DNA of 64,000 nucleotides from Sapria himalayana (GCA_029783825.1 JAREIK010017112.1:1-64000), one strand, 5' to 3'. Numbered from the stretch's first letter, positions 45,841 through 57,150 are shown. Numbers and translations are program-made. Notes: a model not told the origin generated them from the sequence alone.

Positions 45841-47239
45841 GGTTTAATAAATTTAGATATAATAGGGTTACCATACATTAGAATACAAAAAATTAAAGAT
45901 TTGGATGATAGTTTATGGAAAAAGGCATTAATACAAAAAAAGGTCGCCCTTGTCCTAAGGGGCGTGTACAAAGACAAATGATGCTAGGCTAGAATGGGGG
46001 GTATCTGCTTGTGTGGTCTGTGGCTTATTTCCTATTCAGGTATAAAAGGGTGTAAGGTCAAGATGCCATGTCAGCAGGTCAAGCCATGTCACCTCGGTTC
46101 ATGATTGGGCACCTCAAAAGGGATAGCTCGGTTTAACTCCAGGTGATTGGTTCGATTTGTCAGAGCTGGTGGATTGTGTTGTGCTAGGCTTTTGGTTGGA
46201 AATAAGTGATTTGTTAAGGGTCCAGTAAAAGGACAAATGGCATGTAAAAGACTCCTTGATCTGAGGGGAGTCTTAAAACAACAGAGGTTGGTAATTATTT
46301 AAAATGCAAGTTGTTTTATTTTGACTTACATTTCAGGTGGAAGTTAGCAAATGGAAAATAATGTAAAGAGAGTAAGAACTTGCATCTTATTAAGTTTAAA
46401 TAAAGCAACCCAATTGCAGATGAAGGTTGTTCACTTCAGGCCTGAGGGGTGTTCAAATGGTAATATGCTTTAATGGTTTATACATGGTGTTGGCAGCTAT
46501 TGTTGGTTTGTGCAGTTAAGTTACTGGCAGAATAAAAGCTTAGCATTCAAGAGGAAGTGAAGCGGAGGGCAAAGTTAAAGTTGTAAACATTATTGACATG
46601 TTGGTGGAAATGAGTCTGTAATGATTAAACCTGTTGGTTCTGTAAATCACTGTTGGAAGTCTGTACTGCATCTGTAAATTGCTGTTGGTAGGGTATGCAT
46701 ATGTAATGTCCCTAAGGGGGTCTGTATTGTGTCTGTAAGTTGTTGTAATGTCTGTTTGGGAGTCTGTATGAAAGTCTATGTCTGTATACGCTGGAAAAGA
46801 AAGCGGAAAGTTTCAAGAGCAAGTTGAAGGCAACTTGGACTACAGTTTGTGTCTTGGGAAAACATCACGTGGAAGCCCGCTCGATAGGAATAATGGAGCA
46901 AGGCTAGACTGGCTTAGGCTGAATCAAACGGCCCATGAAAGCTAGAGGAAACTAACTCTCAAAGGTGGGAGAAAAGGCTGAAACGAAACCCAAGCATAAA
47001 GTCCATCTAAATAAGGCTCCAAGGCAGAAACCTTAGCAGAAAATAGGAGTTTAAGCTCCAAGCAAAATCATTTGATGGAAGCCTAATTTTAACTTTTAAT
47101 CAATTTTATTTTTTAAGTTTATTTATAGTAAAGGCTTAGGACAGGTGTAAAAGGGTTAAGGGTAGATGTAAGTTGTAAAAATGATATTCCTCCGCTAAAA
47201 AAGAGGGTGATTATAATAATAAAAACAACCTTTTAAAAA
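45841..47239 (+). other. LINE E 3' UTR with GTCTGTA repeats and terminal hairpin
   Basis: About 1.4 kb, less AT-rich than its surroundings. Between 46610 and 46800 the words GTCTGTA, TCTGTAA and GGAAGTCTGTA recur around ten times at irregular spacing; the same word (as TACAGACTTCC on the plus strand) recurs in LINEs B and D. The end has GGTAGATGTAA, then TATTCCTCCGCTAAAAAAGA and GGG, and an A-rich tail. The CCTC/GAGG stem with a 10-base loop is shared with LINE B. It may be the recognition structure for the element's own RT; that is inference. Confidence 0.7.
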
Positions 47240-47253
47240 AAGTAATTAGAATC
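47240..47253. other. Target-site duplication, right copy (LINE E)
   Basis: AAGTAATTAGAATC directly after the A-rich 3' end of LINE E, identical to 44554-44567. The first A may belong to the tail. Confidence 0.85.
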
Positions 47254-47605
47254 TTTATTATGTCATTGAATATTAACATATAATCTATATTAGATACAAA
47301 TAAATTGATAGGTCCAAATATCCTAGATTCACTTACAAACTTGAGAATAGTTCTCAAAGTTTAGGCTATGCCATAGATGAGCCTGAGGCTATTATCCATA
47401 ATAATGAAGTAGCAACTAATCCTACTCAAGCACATGCTCTTCAAATGTCGAATAAGGTACACATTGTTCAAGAAACATTTGAATTTATCATTAGTGAACA
47501 AAGGGATGCATTACTTATAGAAGATGATGAGCCTGCAACCTACAGGGAAGTTTTGAATAGATCAAAATTTAACAAATGGCTAGAAATCATGCAACCAATA
47601 TTGAA
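47254..47605 (+). pseudogene. Copia C3 fragment, pre-RT region
   Basis: Plus-strand piece of copia pol, upstream edge of RT. It reads EDDEPATYREVLNRSKFNKW followed by LEIMQ, matching the family pattern DEPxxYxEALxxxxxxKWxxAM. Before it lies the acidic spacer between integrase and RT. The match stops near 47605, where gypsy LTR-like sequence begins in the opposite orientation. I could not link it to C1 or C2, since C2 is on the other strand. Confidence 0.75.
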
Positions 47606-47855
47606 TTTATATAGATATAAATCTAGATATCAATCTCTCATGGATTGTATGAACAATTTGACCAACCAATATTAAATCAATTGCTACTCAAGTTGAGAAG
47701 ATAAATTTGTGTCTCAAATTGATACTTAGACTCTAGAGTTGGTTTATTTTCTTGTGTATGATGAGTTTTCTTTACTATTGAAGTGATACTAATGTTTGAT
47801 CATTGGATAAGAGGTGAGATGACGTGAATTTTTTCTTTGCCCCCTTAGGGCATAC
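47606..47855 (-). mobile_element. Gypsy LTR fragment, truncated
   Basis: Aligns with 48000-48015 plus 48612-48760 and with 27350-27480 (landmarks: AGATATCAATCTC, ACCAACCAATATT, CTACTCAAGTTGAGAAGATA, ATTGATACTTAGACTCTAG). So two LTR copies of the same family lie side by side, this one cut at both ends. Confidence 0.65.
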
Positions 47856-49390
47856 AAGCTGGTTATTATTGTGACTTTGTTATGATGCTTACTTTTGAGA
47901 AGTAGGCAATATCCCAAAAGCTTATTAGGTCATGGTCTTTCATTCAATATAGTTTCACAAGTATATGTTTTATACATGTCATAAAGTAAATTTTTATATA
48001 GATATCAATCTCACATAGAGGTTTCAAATGGGTTGTGTCGTGTTAGCACGACCCATTTGTGCAAGGCATGGCTGTGCCACCATGTCGTGCCATACATAGC
48101 ATGGTATGATTTATGTGTTATGCTAGGCACTGCACAGAAACTAGCTGGCCAACCCAGCATGGCATGGTGGCATGGCCTAGTGCAGTGTTGTGTTGGACCA
48201 TGCCAGACCATTCCTATCAGAATCTATTGCATGAAAATATAATGGGTGGCTAGCTTATGTAGCTGGCTAATTGCAAATGGCCAAGTAAGCAAGATTTGGC
48301 TTATTTGGTTGGATTTTTATATAATATTTACTTTCCCCATCGGGTAGTCACCCGATGGGACTTGACCCATGACCCATAGCAGGTCCTAGGTCCTTGGGAG
48401 AGTGGACCATGCCATCAGGCTAGGCACATGGGTCATTCCTAACCCAACAAAAGGCATGGCTCATGTCAGCTCAGCACAATACAAACCATGCCATGGGGCA
48501 GTGCATTCTAGAACTAGGCATAGTTCCAAACCATGTCGTGCTAGGCTAGGCATGGTTGAACCATGCCTTCCATGGGTCGTGCCCGGGCTGCTCGACCTAG
48601 TTGACACCTATAATCTCACAAGTATTGTGTAGACAATTCAATCAACCAATAATGAGTCAACTACTACTCTAATCAAAAAGATAAAACTATTTTTTTGTAA
48701 GACACTTAGATTCTAGGATTGGTCAATTTCATTATGTATAGTGGTTTGCATAAATTATTTAATTTTTATTATGCTTGGTTATACAATAATCGATGGATTA
48801 TTGTGAAAATATTTTATTGTCCTATTTGTATACAAGGTGGTTGTCACTCATTGGGTCTTCTCCAATGATGCTCTCTTCATAACTATCCCCTTAATACTTC
48901 ATCACCAAAACAACAAATTATCCTTACTAAAGAGTCACAAGTCCATATCTTTTAAACAATTTTTAACTACTATTGATAGTCGCTTCATATATGTATTAAT
49001 ATTCTTCAATCATGTTTGTCATAAAGATATGAACTGGTATGATATTAAAAATCTTTATACTTTTGTATTTATAAGTATCATACTCATGATTATTAACACA
49101 TATCTTCCCTCAAATCTCACTGGTATGATTCATATGATAGAAAAATAACTCATAGGTCTATAATCACCTTAAAAGTCATCTGCACTCATACTCATATATG
49201 TCTTCTGGCTTAATGTCACTATCCACCAAATAACATTCTACTCCTACATTAAAATTGAAACCCTTAGAAAATATTTTATAAAATTTCTACATCAACCGGG
49301 GGTTAGTTCATTAAGATGTGCACAATGGATTGGCCTATTAAATATTTGTTCTTTTGCCTTTATAAGTACTATACTCACATTCTACTCATG
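47856..49390 (-). mobile_element. Gypsy G4 3' LTR (minus), carrying a hAT element
   Basis: Reverse complement matches the G2 LTR at 58640-59780. The sense 3' end is near 47860 (TGACTTTGTTATGATGCTTAC, like the sequence at 59745-59770 reversed). The two AAGTATCATACTCA-type words occur at 49067 and 49361, about 290 bp apart as in other copies. A 596-bp hAT element (48016-48611) sits inside with a target duplication. Together with 50401-50940 it would bracket a deleted gypsy element. Confidence 0.72.
48016..48611. mobile_element. Non-autonomous hAT-like element (copy 2) with target duplication
   Basis: Starts TAGAGGTTTCAAATGGG and ends CCTAGTTGACACCTAT; the ends are imperfect inverted repeats. 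The 9-bp sequence AATCTCACA stands directly on both sides (48007-48015 and 48612-48620); hAT elements usually give 8 bp, so one base may be chance. The inner part is GC-richer, with CATGCCATG and GCACGACC words. Open frames on both strands within it are composition artefacts. It is inverted relative to copy 1 at 40061-40597. Confidence 0.8.
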
Positions 49391-50400
49391 TCATTATGCA
49401 TAGTTGTAGCTTTGTATTTAAGTTTATAATTGACTAATTCATTCTTTATTCCCAAAGTTATAGTAATGGTTATAGCCATGACTTTGTCTTCAACTTTTTC
49501 TTGTCCATTTTCTTTCTATAATAACAAAGTCATTGCACGATGCATAGCTATGACTTTGTCTTCAAGCTTTACATGGGCATTTTTTATTTAATATAATACT
49601 ATGCACAGTCATGGTTTGTATTTGATTGTCTCCTTTGTAATTTATATTTTAGCTTTGTCTTTCTTCAATGTTGCCTCAGCATTCTTGAAGTTGTCAATAA
49701 AGGATTCATTCAATGTCACAACTTCAAATAATATCATGACCTCATAGCAATCATCTTTCTCTATTCCTTATTTTTGTAACTCCAAAATAAATTCTTCTTC
49801 ATATTTCTTACACATATCATTATCATAGCTCCAAAGTTATTATCTACTTCATCTCCTCCATCTCCATCAGACTAGTAGTATTCTATAAAATCTTTTCATT
49901 AGAAATCTATCTTTTATTGTATTGTAGTATGGAAGACATTGTATACTCTACAAAACTCATTTTCACTATTATCTAGATCATGCAAGCTATTATAAAGATT
50001 AAACTTTACTTATTACTCATTAATATGGAGAGTGAACTATCCTTTCTTGATAATGATAAGAGTTTATCCTATGGTTAAAATTGGTCCTCCTAATATTAAT
50101 ACTAGATAGCTGTCCTCCTCCATATATAATACAAAAAAAATCCAATAATGAAAATATAAATAAATATTACCTAATTAAATTAGGGCTAACTTTATTTATT
50201 TCATCATATCACATAGCTCCAAAAACATTGCAAAATGTTTATTAGGATCCACCAATGATATTCTACTATACTGATGCTACTAAACCATGTTTTGGCTCAA
50301 ACTCAAAGTAGTTAGCTTTCACTAATTGCAATAAATATCTAAATAATTATCCATCATTTAATTTATTAGCCATCATCCCAAAAGTTCATTAATGAGATTA
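49391..50400 (-). pseudogene. Gypsy G4 internal remnant: gag start and protease
   Basis: In sense, from 50400 to 50150 it matches the start of G1/G2 gag (the segments GATGGATAATTATT and TGGAGCTATGTGA, as at 29640 and 29790). Directly after, at 50140-49990, it reads YMEEDSYLVLILGGPILTIG, then a LxIIKKG segment, the C-terminal half of the Athila-type protease (LILGGP codons near 50082-50099). The middle of gag is therefore deleted. The rest to 49391 is non-coding with CATGACTTTG words. RT and integrase are absent. Confidence 0.72.
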
Positions 50401-50940
50401 TCTAATCAATTAAGATCCACAAGTGCATATATCATATAATTAGTATAATGGATATTTGTGTAGATATAAATGCCACAAGGATTGTATTGGTAGTTTAGAT
50501 ATTCAATAAGAAATAACTCATTTTCAGTATAATGGATACTTAGATTTTTAAGTAGCCATAGGTCTAAGGTATGTTTATTTAATTTATATGATGTTGTTAA
50601 GTCATTTTATATATAATATGTTGAATACAAAATGAAGTTGAGATATTGTGCAATCATTTCTTATCTTAATGGTGAACAAGGTGGTTGTCACTATTGAGTC
50701 CTTCCCAATAGTGATCCCCTCATAATTTACTCCTAAGTACTTCACAACTGAGATAATAATTCATTCATACATGAGAGTCATTTACAATCTCATAATTATT
50801 TGTTATTTACTAGCCTTCATTATCATAAAGGTCAATGATTGGTATAGTTTGTAAGCATTTATAATTTTGGCTTCATAAGTATCATACTCTCACAATTAAC
50901 TTATGAATTTTTAGGAAATATATAGTTAGTATTATGTAAA
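50401..50940 (-). mobile_element. Gypsy G4 5' LTR fragment (minus)
   Basis: Aligns with 27250-28110 and 48612-49090 (landmarks: GTCACTATTGAGTCC near 50690, AATAGTGATCCCCTCATAA, CATAAAGGTCAATGATTGG, AGTATCATACTCTCACAA near 50880). It immediately precedes (in sense) the gag start of G4. Only the 3' half of the LTR is present. Confidence 0.65.
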
Positions 50941-51370
50941 CCTACTTCTAGCCAGCTTATCATAGAATTTTTAGGTCCACTACTAAAAATTATATAAGAA
51001 AATATTATTAGTTAAAAAATTAATTAATAGTTAACAAATTTAGGAAATATAGTATAGTAGTAATCATGAAGTATGACATATGAATGAGTCATGATAATGG
51101 ATCATCACATGCCTTACCCCAACTATATAGATTCAAAATGTAAAGTTATATGAGTATATGATAAAGATCTTAAGGAAATATGATATTTAGAATAAAATAT
51201 TTAGTATTATATTTAATAATACTTTGAATAATATAGTCATCATTAGTATGTTTGTCATAATTATTAGAAAAGAATTATTAGGTAAAATTTTTAATGTTAG
51301 ATGTATATATCACGTAATTAACCTTATAGTATAAATGGGAATAAAAGTTATTTATTCAGCACTACAAAAA
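50941..51370. other. AT-rich spacer, nothing recognised
   Basis: No coding similarity or repeat recognised. CACTACAAAAAAAT near 51360 resembles a CACTA-element end, but no matching inverted end was found. Confidence 0.4.
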
Positions 51371-52717
51371 AATCAAAAATTTATTATAATACCTTATGAT
51401 GCCTAGTAGACAACAAGAGTTTTGTAGTATATGTCTATCAGTGAGTCTAAGAAAATTCCAAATGAATGTGAGATATCATTGAAATTATACCTATATGATG
51501 TTAGAATCATGTGTTGGTTACCAACAACTGATATCTAACAACATCAATAGTAAGAGTGTTGAACTTATTATTAATGATTCAAATAGTGATACAAAAATTC
51601 TTTTATAAAATTTTGAAAATATTTTATGATATGACAAACATGTATTAGTCTATGTTCACTCTCACCACTTGCATTGCATTGGATGCATATATGGAATTAG
51701 TGTCATGTTTAGCAAGTATAGAGGACATCTTATATTTCATGTCATGACTATTGAGATGGAAACCATGTATTTAAAATATTAGTCTTCCATTACAACTCCA
51801 TATTACTTAGGCACATATAGATCTTATAGTTAAGGTGGAATGTGTAGAAAATATATTAAGATGCATATCCACTTGATTAAACCAAGTAGATGAAGCTAAA
51901 TGTTTTATTCACAAAATAATTAACTAACATATTTATATATTATGAAACTAGGTATAGTAGTTATACTAAGGCTCCAAGTATGGATATGGACACTATATTT
52001 GGAGATGATAATATTTTTATTTAGATAACTAGGGGAAAACAATGGGGTGGTCAGTTAAATAGGAGCAAGCTATTTAAATACTTAGATACTGATTACTACT
52101 TCAGCATACCACATAATGGTAATAAGAATTTGGATATTTTTGAGTTGGTTGAAATTATATGATTCCAGATATTCTATGCTATCTAAGATAGCATGTGATC
52201 TGCTAGCCCCTTTAATTTAATATCTAGCATAAAATTGGAGTCTATTTTTTCTATAGTGGCCAATATTATTTTAGATATGAGATTCAGACTATGAGTAGAT
52301 ATCATAAAGACAGTTGCATGCTTGAAGGACAAAAAAGATTTAGGGTTGGACATTTAGGATAAAGTGAAAGAGTTGTTGGTAGATGATGACTTATGTGACA
52401 TCAAGGATATTAATGTCACCACTAGTACTACTTTCTAAATCATACATGAAAATGTTAATCTACATTCAAACTACCATACTATAGACATGGACTGATGATT
52501 CATAGAATGGTGATTCATATTTTATTTATTTGTGTTTCTACTTATGTTATGTATCATATTTTGGATAGTATTTTTTTCATTTAATATTTTGAGTTGAGCC
52601 AAATATAAAATATTTATTTAAATTATTGGTTTTATTTTGATTCATTTAAAATCAAAATGAAAATGTATGGAACATCCACACTATCAAGAATACATGATAT
52701 GGCCCATTTGACACCTC
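51371..52717 (+). pseudogene. hAT transposase relic with hAT 3' terminal sequence
   Basis: Plus-strand hAT relic. The C-terminal dimerisation domain is readable: LNRSKLFKYLDTDYY near 52055-52100, NKNLDIF near 52120, LSKIACDLLAP at 52179-52211, then ISSIKLESIFSIVANIILDM followed by RFRL, and after a stop TVACLKDKKD. This follows the family pattern W(xn)LSxxAxDLLAxP, SxxxxESxFSxxxxIL, RSRL and CLKDW in order. The region ends with GGCCCATTTGACACCTCA at 52700-52717, the same terminal type as the two short hAT elements. The N-terminal half and the 5' end are not recognisable. Confidence 0.82.
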
Positions 52718-53399
52718 AAAATAATTGTTCTTTATAACATAAAGGCATGGCAACAAAATTTTCCATGACTAAAAATTATTTGGTGTTTTGTGACTTTTGG
52801 GTACATAATGAATATGTCTCAATACTAGAAAATATTATGATTTCTTATACTAGTATGCCGCTTTGTTACTATGATGTGAAAATAACATCATAGCAAGAAT
52901 TATATTTTAGAACTAATGCATCCATGATTCTAAGATAAAATCATGGTCACAAAGAAACTTACATAATAAAAAGATTATGATAACTAGGTATTATAGATGT
53001 GACATACAAAGATTATCACAACTTGTTTTATAGAGTCACGACCAATAAAAAGTCTCATAGCTACTCAACAAGCTTGTGCTACTATAACCAAGACTTGATA
53101 TTAGAAATATAATGATTTTTTATTACTTGTTCACCCTCCAATTCAGCTCTCCACCAAGTTCACCAAATCTACTCAAATTATATTAAATTTCAATAATATT
53201 CATCTAATTTCATAAAATTTTCAATAAAGTAAATTTTATCTATTTTACTCTCAAATTTAATAGAAATACACCATAAAACACTATGAAATAACCTAGAAAA
53301 TTAATATGCTGACTAATGGTGAACTCACATATTAAAAATTTTGCTCATTCTCGAGCAAAGAGACATCGTCTATCTCTATAAATCTTCAAAAACAAAAAA
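52718..53399. other. AT-rich region, unassigned
   Basis: Contains CATGACT/ATCATGG-type words like the gypsy non-coding regions, mainly at 52790-53060, but I could not align it convincingly with any other copy. No coding similarity. Confidence 0.35.
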
Positions 53400-55050
53400 A
53401 AAGAATAATACAACAGCACAAAAAATCAATCATTACACTACATCAATGGAGAGAAGAAGGTGGAAAGTGGATCAACCTTTCGTATCCAAATCCTTCAATG
53501 GAAAATATTGCTCTTAAGGGCTTGAATATGGAAATGGATGTGGAAGGTCTCTTTACATCTTGCTTGTTGCTCATTTCCCAATCCATCATCTTTGAAATCA
53601 ACTTACATAAATCATCTTGTCTTTTTCTGATTGATTTGAGCTAATTTTCAAAAGTTCCTAGTGCAAAGTACATATTTTTCTAGTTTGCATTGCACTTCTT
53701 TAAGTCTTTTATTCACTATTTATCTATATACTTTACGTTATCATCTATTTCATAATCTATGTATTTATCATATTTTGCACTCATTTTTGATGGACTCAGA
53801 GCTGCTCAAATGTTTTAATGCTTCTCATCACTTCAATCTTCACTCTTTTTATTGCCTCTTCCAAGATCATTATAATCTAATCTTCATACTTGTCTTGCAT
53901 GGACACAAAAAATAATCTTTTAGTCTTATTGAGATGCATCTCTCTCAATACATCATGTTGCTCCACCTTATCTTTGTCTTCATCTTCCTATCTTTTCATG
54001 TATTATTCCCACTTGTTCATTTTCTCCAACTTTGCAACCAAGAAATTATATATTAACTTTAGCTCTACCTTCAATCAAATTTATCTATCATCAACCTCCA
54101 ACTTCATATTCTTCAATAGTGTAAGAACTTCTACCAAATCTCTTTATTGTCTACCCATAGAAAAATTATATTTTAGTAGTGATTCTTAATCAAACTTCTT
54201 TCCAATTTTTCTCAATGCTTCTAATGTGACTATGTGGAAGGCTGGCAATTCTTACCACCATTAATTAATTTTTTTTTAAGAACTAACTTTCTATTTTTAT
54301 CTCATCCAAGCTCTCTCTTCACACCTACCAATGTTAGGGGGGGTATATATGGGCTCCATTCATATTTGTCATCGAAAGTTAGGATTTCTTTGACTTGGCT
54401 TTGCATCATAATCAAGATGGCATAAATTATGTTGTTTGAAAATTATCTCATTGTAAGTTAAGAATTGACTTCTCCAATATCTTCCCCAGATGAATATTAT
54501 AACCTCTCACTATGGAATAAATAAAGATCACCCTATCAATGTGATGGTAGAAATGTGGAGAATCATCTACAAAATATGGCACAAAAGGTATAACTTAACT
54601 TTGTTCTCTTATGTTAATTCTCCCCTCACTAAGTATCCATATGTACATTTTGATGAAACTCTCCAACTATGCTTACTATCCATCAACATCTTGATGATGG
54701 CCTTGTAGTTAGGTTGCATCTATAGGGTTTTGAATATCATACCATCCAAAGCTTTCTACATTCCAAACACCTCATTTATAAAGTCCCTATCAAAATATAG
54801 TCAAACTCTTCTTACATAGCACATCTTATCTTGTATGTCATCAATATTGAAGTAAAACTACTGCATGACCATCATATTCATATTTTTCATCTAGGATCAA
54901 AATCTATATTAATTCATCCTCTATATTATCTGCTGGAAAGGTGTGATGAACTGACCAAATCCCTTTAGTCTTATGACTCATTTTAGCTTTCTCTTTCTTA
55001 CCCTAAGCTTCAAAATGAGGGTTTCATCATCCATTATAGCTTTGATTTTC
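53400..55050 (-). pseudogene. Gypsy G6 ORF like Athila 'putative plant transposon protein' (minus)
   Basis: Read on the minus strand from an ATG near 55035 (MDDETLILKLRVRKRK). It has KGFGQFITPF near 54960, then RRVxLYFDRDFINEVFGM near 54790 and a MQPNYKAIIKMLMDSKHSW segment near 54690, which resembles the order of the 'putative plant transposon' domain found in Athila-like gag proteins (VRG...V.F...IN..F). Plus-strand open frames across 53661-54708 are shadows. The match is partial and by eye. It follows the G6 protease in sense, which is not the canonical gag-first order, so two elements may be joined here. Confidence 0.5.
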
Positions 55051-55226
55051 AAAAATGTGTGTCATTGTGAGTTTTATCAGTAATGGAGAAGAAGAAGAAA
55101 AAAAAAATTTTTACATAAATAAATTAGGGTTAGTGTGTTTTATAGAGTTAGGGTTTTAGTCATAACTGATGAAAAATAACAAAGACTTTGCATGTGGCCA
55201 TATCTTTTTTTTAATTAAAGCACTAT

Positions 55227-55340
55227 TAGGTTTGAGTGTTATGACTTCATTTTTTACATAAGAAAGTCATAGTTAGGTTTTAGTATCACGACTTCATTTG
55301 TCGTGAAGAAAGTCATGACTAGGTTGGAGTGTAATGACTT
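55227..55340. repeat. 46-47-bp imperfect tandem repeat
   Basis: Units begin TAGGTTTGAGTGTTATGACTT at 55227, 55274 and 55320; two full units and the start of a third. Each carries ATGACTTCATTT and GAAAGTCAT(A/G), so each unit could also form a small ATGACTT/AAGTCAT hairpin. Confidence 0.75.
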
Positions 55341-55341
55341 A

Positions 55342-55346
<5 letters not shown>

Positions 55347-55372
<26 letters not shown>
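55347..55372. repeat. (AT)n microsatellite
   Basis: Uninterrupted AT dinucleotides of about 26 bp. Confidence 0.95.
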
Positions 55373-56289
55373 TTGAGTAGAATGTATACAAAAAAATAAA
55401 ATAAATTACAATACATAGGACAAAAATTTTTGACTTTCATTTCAATCAATAATTTTAGCAGTCCATGCAATCTTCTCAGTATAATTATTTCTCTAAGCAT
55501 GTCTTCTGAAATTCTCTTTCAACATAGGACCATATATCATGTGCCTTTCTTCAGGATATTTTTTAGTTGATGCTATGACTTTATGAAAAGTTTCAGCATG
55601 GTTGAATAATGTTTCACTTCACTAAGGTCATGGCTTTTTGTGAAGCTGCAACATTAGCATTTTCTCCATAAAATACCTAAGTCGTGGATATTGAATAAGT
55701 CATAGCTTTTTCATTAAGTTTTTGTTTAATTAGTCATAGATTCTTTTTTTATACTTCTTTTATCAATCCAATGTGTAAATCATGACTTTTTAAAAATCAT
55801 GATATCCTTTTGCAATATAACTTCTGCCTCTTCTTTTATTTGATATTCAGTGATAATTGTCTCTACTTCATCTTTCTCTCCAATTACATCAATAATCTAG
55901 TAGACTATCCTCCTCTTGTACTATTTTTATAGTCTCAAAAGTTATGTTTATCAATTCATCATGTTCTATAGTTGAGAATTTCATCATTTCAACATCTTCT
56001 TTAATATCTTTAAGGTACTTTGGCTTTGGTTCTTCTATTATCATGACTTTGAAAATATTGCAAGTTAAAAAAAATTCTCATCATCCAAGTCTACTCTAAC
56101 ATTTTTTTCATCCAGAATTACCTCTAGTTCATTAGCTTCTACAACTTCAATAATTATTCATGAAGTCCTTTCATATGAAATCTACATTTTATCTTTTGGT
56201 TATGCATAGGAGGCTAGCTATTCTCTAGCAATTTTTCTCAAAATATTTTGGAATACATAGGCTTTTGTACAAGTTGAATTTTACTTGAT

Positions 56290-56640
56290 CTTTGCTCACA
56301 CAAAGTATAAATTCACTCTTCTTGATATCAATCAATGTTTGCAAACTCACTAAAAAAGATCATGCTAAGATCAATGAAACATATTATTCTTCCTCCATAT
56401 CAAACACAACAATATCAGCATACTAAATTTGATAATCCCACTAAATCAGCTTATTAAACTTATAAACCTTTATTATGATAAATTTGATAATCCCACTCAT
56501 AAACTTGATTGATCTGTAGCCATGTATAGTGAGAGAGAAATTGAAGTATTCATTCTGAGATTCAACTTTTGTACTATGGATAATAGCATCAAGTTGATTC
56601 TCATCCCAAGTTATATAATACATTTTGAAAAGTATACTTT
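56290..56640 (-). pseudogene. Gypsy G6 aspartic protease relic
   Basis: Minus-strand protease. A frame at 56623-56441 ends YRSIKFMSGIIKFIIIKVYK, FNKLI, matching the family pattern DRSIxxPxGIIEDVLVKVDKFI. It is followed in another frame near 56400-56290 by DMEEE and SLILA-stop-SFLVSLQTLIDIKKSEFIL, then KDQVKFNLYKSL, matching DMEEDxExPLILGRPFLATxxALIDVxxGELTL and xVxFNV. The catalytic DLGAS segment upstream is degraded. Order and spacing make the call firm; not functional. Confidence 0.82.
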
Positions 56641-57150
56641 TTAATAAAGCATAGAATCATAAAACTTCTAAAATTTTTGAGCTTTCTTGAAAGTTTATAT
56701 TGAATGATAGTGGGGTATCTAGGATAAGGCTCCCAAAAAGTTATTTTTTTTATTATTACTTATGATGTCCTTCATAAACATCACATAATGGAGCATCTAG
56801 GATAAGAATTCAGTGAAAGAAATGTTGACTTTTAACTTTTTGAAATATTGAAAAATCTCTCAAATTATTTATTCAGTTTTCCATTTCTGAATCACTATGA
56901 AAAAATAAGAATTAGTTGAAGGGTTTGTTTATAATTTGTATCTTTATTATCTAGCACATCATCCATCTCTTCATTTCTTTATTTAATATGCATCTCCTCC
57001 TCCAATTTTACTCCTTAATGTAATAACTAGTGGCATAAATTGGGTAGTGGGTTCTGATAGTGTTGTGATTTTGAAAAATGTTTGGCATCATATGTCACTA
57101 TGTAGAGCAGCCTGATTTACAAAAAATTACAATATTGTCAAGCATAGCTT
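56641..57150 (-). other. Probable end of G6 gag, unreadable
   Basis: In sense this would be the C-terminal gag before the protease. Only weak similarity to the AxxxMPxYxKFLKxI block is suggested, and I do not call a protein. A GGTATCTAGGATAAG/AGCATCTAGGATAAG word repeats at about 56715 and 56790, about 80 bp apart. Confidence 0.35.

Larger units (their letters stand above)
44620..47239 (+). mobile_element. LINE E, 5'-truncated plus-strand copy
   Basis: Plus-strand L1-type fragment of the same broad family as A-D. It starts just before zf-RVT and has an RNase H relic, a 1.4-kb 3' UTR and a complete 3' end (ACCTTTTAAAAAAA). Perfect 14-bp target duplications flank it. The terminal 100 bp match LINE B closely, including the hairpin CCTCCGCTAAAAAAGAGG. 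It is the only LINE here not next to a polypyrimidine tract. Confidence 0.92.
55051..56289 (-). other. G6 spacer with SCATGACTT words
   Basis: After the protease in sense a few acidic coding pieces remain (PKPKYLKDIKEDVEMMKFS near 56030-55970), typical of the hinge between protease and RT. The rest, to 55060, is non-coding and rich in GTCATGACT/AAGTCATAGCTTTT words. It includes the 46-47-bp repeat and an (AT)n run. No RT or integrase. Confidence 0.5.

Noticed and set aside
48011..48632. Cys/His/Trp-rich small frames on both strands
   Set aside because: They lie entirely inside the non-autonomous hAT element and reflect its CATGCCATG word content. The spacing fits no zinc-finger pattern.
51360..51380. 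CACTACAAAAAAAT as a CACTA transposon end
   Set aside because: No matching opposite end within reach, and the following coding relic is hAT, not CACTA.
53661..54708. Plus-strand frames of 60-100 codons as host genes
   Set aside because: They are antisense to the gypsy ORF relic, have AT-driven composition and no recognisable domain.
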